A stretch of 6,213 nt of DNA from Pseudomonadota bacterium (GCA_023437865.1 JAEZFE010000481.1:1-6213), one strand, 5' to 3'; counted from the stretch's first letter, positions 1 through 6,100 are shown. Notes: generated by a model from the sequence alone, not told the origin. Program-made: numbers and translations.

Positions 1-241
1 CCTTGCGGTCGACGGCGTTGGCCAGGCGCTCATCGGCGGCGATGGCGCGGGCGTCGTTCTCCAGCCGCTGGACGGTGTTTTCCACCAGCTTGCGCCAGAA
101 AATCTCCTGGCCGTTCAGCGTGGCCTCGGCATAGCGTTCGTCGGCCAGTTCCTCACTCTTCAGGCCGGCGAACATCAGGCCGCCGACCAGCAGGCAATAG
201 GTTGCCGAAACGATCAGCGTTACGCGTGTGCGCAGCAGCAT
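1..241 (-). CDS. N-terminal fragment of a membrane-anchored sensor protein (runs off the left edge)
   Basis: Eighty codons of an open reading frame are visible from an ATG at 241-239 to the window edge with no stop. The protein starts MLLRTRV and has one hydrophobic segment at about residues 7-27, consistent with an uncleaved signal anchor. After it comes a polar, helix-prone stretch (about 28-80, with LADERYAEATLNG and ENDARAIAADERLANAV). This is the usual beginning of a periplasmic Cache/CHASE-type ligand-sensing domain, whose long first helix follows the membrane segment. The output domain (kinase, cyclase, chemoreceptor or none) lies outside the window. The start overlaps the end of the formyltransferase gene by 22 nt, so this is probably the next gene of the same operon. 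A purine-rich AAGGGG/GGGGG stretch lies just upstream of the ATG. The next in-frame ATG (173-175) would remove most of the membrane segment, so 241 is preferred. The sensor assignment is inference from topology. Confidence 0.7.
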   Translation of the reverse strand, partial: MLLRTRVTLIVSATYCLLVGGLMFAGLKSEELADERYAEATLNGQEIFWRKLVENTVQRLENDARAIAADERLANAVDRK

Positions 242-1101
242 GGCGCCCCCACCCCTTCCCCGGTCGTGGCGGCAAAAGCATCCACCGCCAGTGACACCCC
301 GCCCGGCACGAACCCGTTCAACAGCTCCGTGTACTCCCTGGGATCGTACAGCCGATACCCCTGCTGCCGGAAGGCGGCGAACTGGCCGGCATCAGGCAGC
401 GACCCATAGATCCGCTGGGTGCCGTCCTGCATCCGCGGCTCGGGCCGCACACCCCGGCGCAGCCCGGCCAGCATGTCCAGGAAGACATCGAGCCCCGGCC
501 GGTAGGTGTTGACCACATGCCACAGAAGCGAACGCCCGGCATCCACCTCCAGCCAACCAATCCCTTGGACCGGCCCGGTATCGATGCCCTCATCCACCCG
601 GTGCAGCGTGCAGCCGATACGGCTGCTGCCCTCGATCAGGCCGCGGAAGGGCGCGAACAGGCCGGCATAGCGCGGCAGCGCGCCGGGATGCACGTTCCAG
701 GTCCCGAGCGATGGAATGTCGAAGATGGTGCGTCGGAAGATCAGCGAAAAGCGCGCCGACAAGATCAGATCAGGAGCGAACTCGCGGATCATGGCCTCGG
801 CACCGGGGCCGTTAATGTCGGTGATGACCTTGACCGGCACCGAGTAACGCCGGGCGATGCCGTCGAAGGTGGCAAGCGGTGCGTCGTCGCGCCCCGACAG
901 ATCCACCAGCGGGAAGATGGTGTCGATCGGCAGGTCGCGCTCCAGGAACTTCATCTCGGCCAGTTCTGGCACGGCCTTCTCGACCGGGCGGGTCTTGTCC
1001 GACAGCAGCACCATGACGCGGTCGCCGGCCAAAGCCGGCATCAGCTGATTAAGGATGAGCGCGCCGGCCAGATCCCGCTTGGTGCAGACCAGGATCTTCA
1101 T
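220..1101 (-). CDS. Formyltransferase-fold protein (methionyl-tRNA/GAR formyltransferase-like)
   Basis: This 293-aa cytoplasmic protein belongs to the formyl_trans_N family (Fmt, PurN, ArnA-type sugar formyltransferases), which moves a formyl group from 10-formyltetrahydrofolate to an amine. Visible features are a Rossmann-like start (MKILVCTKRD), the core motif WNVHPGALPRYAG with Asn136 and His138, and HRVDEGIDTGP with Asp174. Together these match the catalytic Asn-His-Asp triad of PurN and Fmt, so the enzyme looks active. The C-terminal part (about 210-265, with YGSLPDAGQFAAFRQQG) is not the usual Fmt tRNA-binding domain and is more like the tail of stand-alone Fmt-like proteins; the last 25 residues look unstructured. 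It is unlikely to be the housekeeping fmt, since it is not next to def and sits in a sensor/transport operon. Its ATG shares an ATGA overlap (1098-1101) with the upstream binding-protein stop, with GGACGGGG before it. The substrate is unknown: an amino sugar, an amino acid derivative or another amine are all possible. Confidence 0.88.
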   Translation of the reverse strand: MKILVCTKRDLAGALILNQLMPALAGDRVMVLLSDKTRPVEKAVPELAEMKFLERDLPIDTIFPLVDLSGRDDAPLATFDGIARRYSVPVKVITDINGPGAEAMIREFAPDLILSARFSLIFRRTIFDIPSLGTWNVHPGALPRYAGLFAPFRGLIEGSSRIGCTLHRVDEGIDTGPVQGIGWLEVDAGRSLLWHVVNTYRPGLDVFLDMLAGLRRGVRPEPRMQDGTQRIYGSLPDAGQFAAFRQQGYRLYDPREYTELLNGFVPGGVSLAVDAFAATTGEGVGAPCCCAHA

Positions 1102-2120
1102 TGGCCATCCCCGTCCAGGACCTCGGCCAGCCCCAGCAGGTTCATGGGCGGATAGAAGCCCAGGGCGCGCACCACCGGCATGTTGATGATCAGCGACAAC
1201 CGCCTGGGCGGGTCGATGGGAATGTCGGCGGGAGCCTTTTTGTGAACCAGGACCTGCTCGGCCTTGTAGGCCGTCAATTGCCCCACAGTGTAATAGCGGT
1301 AGACGCCGCCATACATGGCCTTGGAGTTCAACACCGGGTTCTCGGCGGCGGCGAAGGTGGGCAGCCGATGGTCGAGGGCGGCCTGGGTCAGGATGTCCCG
1401 GTTGACGTTGATGAAGGTGTCGGGCGGGATATAGAGGAACTCCACCCCGGCTTTCTTCACCTCCTCAACCTTGGCCGGAATGCTGGCCGCCGACGGCTTG
1501 CCGTCCACCACCTCAACCGGCACCGCCACCAGGTCGAAATCCATCTGGCGGCCCAGCGCCTTCAACTCGTCTACCGCCACCTGGGAGTTCTTCTCCAGCG
1601 GATTGTAGACCATGCCCAGGCGCTGTACCGGATGGTATGACTGGATCAGATTTACCTGGGTTTCCATGGGCACCAGATAAGAGGTGCCGGTAATGTTGCG
1701 GCCCGACGATTTCAGGTCCGGCACCACCTTGGCGCCGACCGGCTGCGAGACGATGGCGAACACCGCCGGGATGTCGGTGATGTGTCTGGCCGGGTCCACC
1801 TTGTCATAGGGGCCCAACATTTCCTGCGTCACCGTGGTGCCCCAGGTGAACACCAGATCGACCCCCAGCGCCTTGGCCTCGGCCACGAATTCCGGCAGCT
1901 TGGACTTGTCCTGGCCGGCGTCGCGCACGATCAGCTCGACCGGGATGCCCTGATTGACGAAGTAATCCTTGAAGCCCTGGGCGCATTCCTCCCAACCACG
2001 GTACAGCGCCATGTAGATGCGGAAGGGTTTCTGCCGAGCGGCCTTTTCCGCCGCGCGCACGGGCAGCGCGGTAGCGGCGCCCAGGCCGGTCATCGCGGCC
2101 AGAACCTCACGGCGCCTCAT
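1098..2120 (-). CDS. Periplasmic substrate-binding protein, ABC_sub_bind family (COG2984-like)
   Basis: This is a 340-aa exported binding protein. The N-terminus MRRREVLAAMTGLGAA followed by LPVRA-AEK reads as a signal peptide with a twin-arginine-like RRREVL motif and an Ala-X-Ala-type cleavage site near residues 23-24. There is no lipobox cysteine, so it should be soluble in the periplasm. The body looks like the ABC_sub_bind family (PF04392, the group including TrpX/COG2984), with two Rossmann-like lobes: FRIYMALYRGWEE near 33-45, VDLVFTWGTTVTQE near 87-100, PAVFAIVSQPVGA near 118-130, GRNITGTSYLVP near 140-151, RLGMVYNP near 167-174, and VEFLYIPPD followed by AAENPVL near 226-263. Length is normal for the family. 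No ABC permease or ATPase gene is seen in the window; the upstream partner is an MFS-sensor fusion joined by an ATGA overlap (2117-2120). An in-frame ATG at 2243 exists, but 2120 has a strong AGGAGG and restores the signal peptide. The ligand is unknown. Confidence 0.9.
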   Translation of the reverse strand: MRRREVLAAMTGLGAATALPVRAAEKAARQKPFRIYMALYRGWEECAQGFKDYFVNQGIPVELIVRDAGQDKSKLPEFVAEAKALGVDLVFTWGTTVTQEMLGPYDKVDPARHITDIPAVFAIVSQPVGAKVVPDLKSSGRNITGTSYLVPMETQVNLIQSYHPVQRLGMVYNPLEKNSQVAVDELKALGRQMDFDLVAVPVEVVDGKPSAASIPAKVEEVKKAGVEFLYIPPDTFINVNRDILTQAALDHRLPTFAAAENPVLNSKAMYGGVYRYYTVGQLTAYKAEQVLVHKKAPADIPIDPPRRLSLIINMPVVRALGFYPPMNLLGLAEVLDGDGQ

Positions 2121-4204
2121 GCCACTTCCTCCTCGGTCTCGATATGCGGCCCCGAACCGAAGCCCAGGGCAGCGGCGGCGAACACGCCGGCCAAGGCCAG
2201 GACCACCGCGCCCAGCGCCACCACCGCCCCCATCAGGCCCCACACCGGGATGAAGGCGGCGGCCAAGAGCGGCCCAGCCACCGAGCCCGCACGCTCGACC
2301 AGACGCACGAAGGCCAGCACGTTGGCCTCACCGTAGCTGCGGCATTCGGTCCAGCATACGTCGGAAACCGTGGCGAGCAGGGGCGAGGCCGACAGGCCGT
2401 GCGCCGCGCCCAGGGCCGCAATGGCGACCACCAGCGCCAGCCCCGGATCTGGAAGCAGCAGCGGAGCCAGCAGGCCGGCCCCGCCCACCAGTCCACCCAG
2501 CGCCACAAGGCTCACTCGCCAGCCGGTCATATCGGACAGCCTGGCGGCAACCGGCGCCACCACCACCATGACCAGCGGATAGATCACGGTCAGGCGGGCG
2601 ATATCAGCCACATCCCAGCCGCCCCGCGCCAGCGCAACCGGCACCAGGAAGAAGCCGAAGCCGGTCAGCGCCATCTTTAACGGCACGGCGGCGAACAGCA
2701 TCAGCACGGTGAAGCGCCAATTGGCGAACAGCCGCAGCATGGGGCGGCGCACCGCCGGTTCGGCCTGGCTGGGGGTGTCCACCGACAGCATGCGCGAGAT
2801 CATCAGTCCCGCCAGGATCACCAGAGCAGCGGAAACGAAGAAGGTCGCGCGGTAACCGACCCGCTCGGCCAGCATGCCGCCGAGCGCGACGCCGCAGATG
2901 GAGGCCGACAACACAGTGCCGACGAACACCCCCACACCCTGGGCGCGGCTGCCCTGGCTGAGCGACGACATGATGTAGCCTTGGCAGGCCATGGTGACGA
3001 CCGCATAACCGAAGCCGGTGACCGCCCGCCACAGCATCAGGTCGAGCATGCCGATGGAGGCGCCGGTCAGGACATAGCCGCCGATGGCCGGCACGAGGCC
3101 CATCAGGAACACCTTGCGGGCGCCAAACCGCTCGGTCAGGCGGGCTGCGGTCGGAGAGGCGATGGCGATGCAGGCCATGAACACGGCAATCGGCAACGCC
3201 ATGGCCATCTCGGCACTGAGCCCGCCGAAAGCCGGCCCCACCTGACCAGCGAACAGTGGCAGAAACGAGCGCGACAGCTCCTCGGCGAAGATGAACAGGA
3301 ACAGTGGCAGGCGGATATCGGTGCCGCGCCGCTCGGCCAGCGTCTGGGGCTTGCCGGTGGGCGAGAAGCGGAAAAGGAAGTTGATGCGCGATTCGATCGC
3401 GCCAACCCGCTCGATCACGCCCTTGTCAAAATGGCCTTGCTTGACCTCGTCGATATAGGCCATCAGCCGGCGGTACACGTCGTCCACCGTGCGCAATGCG
3501 ACAGCCACGCCGCGCACGAAACGGCCCACCTCGTCACCCGAGGCAACGGCCGGCAGGTGGGTCAAATCGCCTCGCCGGACCCGGTCCACCACCTCCCCCA
3601 CCCGCTTCAGCGGGCTGGTGACGTTGGCGAACACAACGAACAGCAGGATTTCAAAGGCGATGATCAGCGACACCGCCATGACCACCACCCCGTCGACCAG
3701 GATGTCGATCAGTCGCGCCGGCACATAGGCCTGATCAAACCCCACATGGACATGGGCGATCACCGGCCCCTTGGGTGCGACCGGCAACGCCACGTCAACA
3801 TAGGTGCCGATACTGGCTTTACGCCCTTCGGGCGGCACGTCGGGATCGGCGGTCTCATAATAGGGCTGAAGATCATACTTGTCGGCACTGCTCAGAAACA
3901 ACACGCGGCCGGCCTTGTCGGCTATCGCGAGGTAGTGGATTTCCGGATTGGCCACCAACAAAGGCTCGAAGAAGGCTTCGACCGCCACCAGCTTGTCGAT
4001 GGGGATGCCGTACCCCACCGCGCGCTCCACCTGCGAAGCTACGTCGCGGCCGATGGCGGCAGCCTTTCGGTCCATCTCGGGGATCATGCCCCGCTCGAAC
4101 TCACCCATGGCGCGGACCGAGATGATCGCGAGCGGGGTGACCAGCACAAGCACAGCCAGGGCGAACAGGCGGATCAGGAGCGAGCGCGAGCTGTCGAGCT
4201 TCAT
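2117..4204 (-). CDS. Periplasmic sensor-HAMP-MFS transporter fusion protein
   Basis: This 695-aa inner-membrane protein has two recognisable halves. The sensor half has TM1 at about 9-30, a periplasmic domain at about 31-168 (Cache/PAS-like strands such as IHYLAIADKAGRVLFLSS), TM2 at about 170-193, then a HAMP linker at about 194-245 (VTSPLKRVGEVVDRVRRGDL, then SGDEVGRFVRGVAVAL). After a 50-residue soluble linker comes a major facilitator domain at about 298-682 with twelve predicted helices. It has a motif A-like loop ARLTERFGARK after TM2 (near 354-364; Glu in place of the usual Asp) and its counterpart ARLSDMTGWR after TM8 (near 554-563). A short acidic tail ends the protein. MFS carriers move small solutes using ion gradients; HAMP linkers relay conformational signals. 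The chosen ATG has GAGGA 4 nt upstream, overlapping the stop of the preceding gene; the longer in-frame start at 4348 lies inside that gene. The linker has no stop or good internal start, so the fusion looks genuine. Substrate and direction are unknown. Confidence 0.9.
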   Translation of the reverse strand: MKLDSSRSLLIRLFALAVLVLVTPLAIISVRAMGEFERGMIPEMDRKAAAIGRDVASQVERAVGYGIPIDKLVAVEAFFEPLLVANPEIHYLAIADKAGRVLFLSSADKYDLQPYYETADPDVPPEGRKASIGTYVDVALPVAPKGPVIAHVHVGFDQAYVPARLIDILVDGVVVMAVSLIIAFEILLFVVFANVTSPLKRVGEVVDRVRRGDLTHLPAVASGDEVGRFVRGVAVALRTVDDVYRRLMAYIDEVKQGHFDKGVIERVGAIESRINFLFRFSPTGKPQTLAERRGTDIRLPLFLFIFAEELSRSFLPLFAGQVGPAFGGLSAEMAMALPIAVFMACIAIASPTAARLTERFGARKVFLMGLVPAIGGYVLTGASIGMLDLMLWRAVTGFGYAVVTMACQGYIMSSLSQGSRAQGVGVFVGTVLSASICGVALGGMLAERVGYRATFFVSAALVILAGLMISRMLSVDTPSQAEPAVRRPMLRLFANWRFTVLMLFAAVPLKMALTGFGFFLVPVALARGGWDVADIARLTVIYPLVMVVVAPVAARLSDMTGWRVSLVALGGLVGGAGLLAPLLLPDPGLALVVAIAALGAAHGLSASPLLATVSDVCWTECRSYGEANVLAFVRLVERAGSVAGPLLAAAFIPVWGLMGAVVALGAVVLALAGVFAAAALGFGSGPHIETEEEVA
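2128..2133 (-). promoter_or_regulatory. Strong ribosome binding site deciding the start of the binding-protein gene
   Basis: On the minus strand AGGAGG lies 7 nt before the ATG at 2120-2118, inside the 3' end of the MFS fusion gene. It encodes part of that protein's acidic tail (ETEEEVA). It is the best Shine-Dalgarno sequence in the operon and suggests the binding protein is made in excess over the membrane carrier, as is usual for periplasmic binding proteins. It supports the internal start at 2120 over the longer open frame reaching 2243. Confidence 0.8.
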
Positions 4205-4208
4205 GGGG

Positions 4209-4213
4209 TCCTC
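4209..4213 (-). promoter_or_regulatory. Ribosome binding site of the sensor-MFS fusion gene
   Basis: GAGGA on the minus strand lies 4 nt before the ATG at 4204-4202 and overlaps the TGA stop (4214-4212) of the upstream sensor gene. This fixes the start of the fusion protein at MKLDSSRS and indicates translational coupling to the preceding gene. Confidence 0.6.
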
Positions 4214-4991
4214 ACGCCAACCGGTCCAGACGCTCGACCTCGGCGGCGGCATCTTCGATGGCCTCCACCGCCTCGCGGCTCTTGTTGCAGAACTCGGCGA
4301 AGCGCTCCTCGAAATCATCGGCGCCGGGGCCGGGATCGGCGCGGCCACCAGCCTCCATCACCTTGGCCAGGGTGGTCTCCATGGCGCCGAGCTTGCGGCC
4401 CACCACGCCCAGCATGGCATAGGCCGCCGCCACGCCGATCAGCGCGAAGGCAGCCAGCACGGCGGCGAATTCCAAAGCCAGGCCGGCGAGCACCTTGCCC
4501 AGTTCGCGCTCAAGGTAGGCGGCTGGGTAGCGTAGCACCACCGCGCCCTCAACCTTGCCCAGGTTGTTGACCAACGGCAGGCCTACCACCACCGCATCCT
4601 CGTCACGCAGCGAGAACGGCTGAGCGACGGCAGCCGCCAGCGGTTCGAGCCAGCGCTCAGGCACCCGCGCACCCACGGCGCCACGGTCGGTGCCGAACAG
4701 CATCTCGCCATTCGCCGCGTACACCTCGATCCCCAGGACTTGCTCGTCACGCGCCTTCTCAAGCTCGATGAGCTCCTGCACTTGCCGCAGTTGGCGCAAG
4801 TTGAAGCCCAGATTCATGCTGTCCTCGACGCGCTGCTTGATGGTGAAAACCACGAAGCTGTAACGCGAACGCACCAGCGAGCCGAGAACGTCCTCGAATT
4901 TGTAGTAGCCGAAAGCCGCGGTGCTGAGCATGGTGGCGGCCAAGATGGCCACCAATGCGACGGAAACTTTACGGGGGAGCGACCACGACAT
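4212..4991 (-). CDS. Two-helix membrane sensor-like protein ending in a HAMP-like segment, no output domain
   Basis: This 259-aa protein is the first gene of the minus-strand operon. It has TM1 at about 7-28, a periplasmic region at about 29-168, TM2 at about 170-197 and a cytoplasmic tail of about 60 residues. The periplasmic part has a long polar helix (about 35-85) and then PAS/Cache-like strands (VLGIEVYAANGEMLFGTDRGAVGARVP is centred near 85-110; VVVGLPLVNNLGKVEGAVVLRYP near 134-156). The tail has the feel of a HAMP domain (GRKLGAMETTLAKVMEAGG, then DDFEERFAEFCNKSREAVEAI) and finishes with a short coiled-coil-like helix. No kinase, cyclase, EAL or chemoreceptor domain follows. The ATG is fixed by a TGA two codons upstream in frame, but no clear Shine-Dalgarno sequence precedes it. 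It may pair with the HAMP of the MFS fusion encoded 7 nt downstream; that is inference. I do not recognise a named family. Confidence 0.82.
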   Translation of the reverse strand: MSWSLPRKVSVALVAILAATMLSTAAFGYYKFEDVLGSLVRSRYSFVVFTIKQRVEDSMNLGFNLRQLRQVQELIELEKARDEQVLGIEVYAANGEMLFGTDRGAVGARVPERWLEPLAAAVAQPFSLRDEDAVVVGLPLVNNLGKVEGAVVLRYPAAYLERELGKVLAGLALEFAAVLAAFALIGVAAAYAMLGVVGRKLGAMETTLAKVMEAGGRADPGPGADDFEERFAEFCNKSREAVEAIEDAAAEVERLDRLA

Positions 4992-5200
4992 GGGTCACGC
5001 CAGCGCGCGGCGCGCCAATGCGCCGTCGCGTCCATACCATGCCGAGAACGCAGTGCGGTTCAACGTCGAGCCCCGTTATTTTCTAGCGCAGCGCCCAGAA
5101 AGGGTAGTGCCACTCCCCCATTGAGTTTATAGGACATTTGCGTGCAGCGGCCAAGGCGGCATCACCCCGCAGCGGAGAATAAGCCACCGACGCGACGCAG
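4992..5200. promoter_or_regulatory. Divergent intergenic region between the sensor/transport operon and murI
   Basis: Both flanking genes read outward, so promoters for both should lie here. For the minus strand, TTGAAC (5063-5058) and TGGTAT (5039-5034) are 18 nt apart and could be a weak sigma70-type promoter about 40 nt before the sensor ATG. A sigma54-like match, TGGCAC at 5112-5107 followed by TTTCT at 5101-5097, has the correct spacing but lacks the key G of the -12 GC pair. Close to the sensor start, GCGCG (5003-5007) and CGCGC (5011-5015) form a short palindrome where a ribosome site would be expected. For murI on the plus strand, I find no convincing -35/-10 pair; TTGAGT (5121-5126) has no good partner. 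The local composition is less GC-rich around 5075-5135 than in the genes. No small open frame here convinces me. Confidence 0.35.
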
Positions 5201-6079
5201 ATGATAAAAAGCATCCCGCAAATCCCCGAGAGCATTGTGGACAAGACAGGCACCGATAAGGTCAATACCGTAGCAACCGACGAAGCAGAGCTGCCCATCG
5301 GTGTTTTCGATTCTGGCGTCGGTGGACTAACGGTGGCGGCGGCCCTGCGGCGGCGCCTGCCCCGCGAGCGGCTGCTTTACCTGGGCGACACCGCCCGCCT
5401 GCCCTATGGCAGCAAGTCACCGGCCACGGTCGAGCGCTACGCCTTGAAGGCTGCCCGCTTCCTGGCGGAACGCGGGATCAAGATGCTGGTGGTGGCATGC
5501 AACACCGCCACCGCGCACGCGCTCGCCTCGCTGACCCACGCCCATGCGGACCTGCCGGTGCTTGGAGTGGTCGAAGCGGGCGCCAAGGCAGCGGCACAGG
5601 CATCACGGTCAGGCCGCATCATTGTGGCCGCCACCGAGGGCACCTGCCGCTCGGACGCTTTCGCCCGCGCCATCATCGCCTGCCGGCCCGGCGCGCAGGT
5701 GGTCCAGGTCCCCTGCCCGCTGTTCGTCGCCCTGGCGGAAGAGGGTTTGACGGAAGGATCCATTGCCGAGGATATGGTGCGCCATTACCTGGCCCCCCAT
5801 TTTACCGGTCCCCACGCCGCCGATTGCCTGGTGCTGGGCTGTACCCATTTCCCACTCCTGGTGGGGTCCCTGCGCAAGGTTCTGGGCGACGCTGTGGCAA
5901 TGGTCGATTGCGCCGAAGCAGTCGCCGCCCAGGCGGCCAAGGCGCTGGCCCTGTCCTCGCACGGCCCTGGCAGCCTCAGCCTGATCGCCACGGACGCTCC
6001 CGACCGTTTCGGCCGCATAGCGCTGAAGCTGTTCCCCGCCCTGGGGGAGGTGCCGGACGTCGAGTTGGCGGACATTTAA
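5201..6079 (+). CDS. murI: Glutamate racemase MurI
   Basis: This 292-aa cytoplasmic enzyme interconverts L- and D-glutamate, supplying D-glutamate for peptidoglycan through MurD. Family hallmarks are all present: GVFDSGVGGLTV near 34-45 (catalytic-site Asp37 and Ser38), LGDTARLPYGSKS near 61-73, VACNTATA with the first catalytic Cys100, an acidic LAEEGL near 178-183, and LGCTHFPLL with the second catalytic Cys214 and His216. It therefore has the two-cysteine, cofactor-independent racemase machinery and should be active. About 30 residues precede the FDSGVGG strand, more than the short leader usual in this family, and the ATG at 5201 lacks a clear ribosome site. A GTG at 5237 (codon 13), preceded by CCCGAGAGC, is a possible alternative start. 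It is transcribed away from the sensor/transport operon and has no evident functional link to it. The closest relatives by motif, aspartate racemases, lack this exact motif set. Confidence 0.96.
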   Translation: MIKSIPQIPESIVDKTGTDKVNTVATDEAELPIGVFDSGVGGLTVAAALRRRLPRERLLYLGDTARLPYGSKSPATVERYALKAARFLAERGIKMLVVACNTATAHALASLTHAHADLPVLGVVEAGAKAAAQASRSGRIIVAATEGTCRSDAFARAIIACRPGAQVVQVPCPLFVALAEEGLTEGSIAEDMVRHYLAPHFTGPHAADCLVLGCTHFPLLVGSLRKVLGDAVAMVDCAEAVAAQAAKALALSSHGPGSLSLIATDAPDRFGRIALKLFPALGEVPDVELADI

Positions 6080-6100
6080 CCTCCCCCGCGCGGGGGGAGG
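6080..6100 (+). terminator. GC-rich hairpin directly after murI, possible terminator
   Basis: CCTCCCCC (6080-6087) and GGGGGAGG (6093-6100) form a perfect 8-bp stem with a 5-nt GCGCG loop, beginning at the base after the murI TAA. The placement fits transcription termination or 3'-end protection of the murI message. However, no T-run follows (next bases GCCAATCCTG), so a classic intrinsic terminator is not supported. It could instead be a dispersed intergenic palindrome of the CCTCCCC...GGGGAGG kind common in GC-rich alphaproteobacteria. Confidence 0.45.

Noticed and set aside
517..1155. Plus-strand open frame (212 aa) opposite the formyltransferase
   Set aside because: Low-complexity Arg/Gln/His composition and a fully supported catalytic gene on the other strand.
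2121..2243. Longer start for the binding protein at 2243
   Set aside because: The extra 41 residues are Gly/Arg-rich and overlap the MFS gene in another frame; the AGGAGG and signal peptide both point to 2120.
4205..4348. Longer start for the sensor-MFS fusion at 4348
   Set aside because: The added Pro/Ser/Arg-rich residues lie within the upstream sensor gene; the first true membrane segment follows the ATG at 4204, which has a ribosome site.
2981..4570. Long plus-strand open frame (529 aa) antisense to the MFS fusion and sensor genes
   Set aside because: The translation is rich in His, Gln, Arg, Gly and Asp with no domain logic, the typical shadow of a GC-rich membrane protein gene. The minus strand has recognisable domains and ribosome sites.
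5083..5298. Minus-strand 71-aa open frame with a hydrophobic stretch across the murI start
   Set aside because: The hydrophobic run looks like a small membrane protein, but it overlaps the coding start of murI antisense, has no evident ribosome site, and ends in a sequence without pattern. It is most likely chance.
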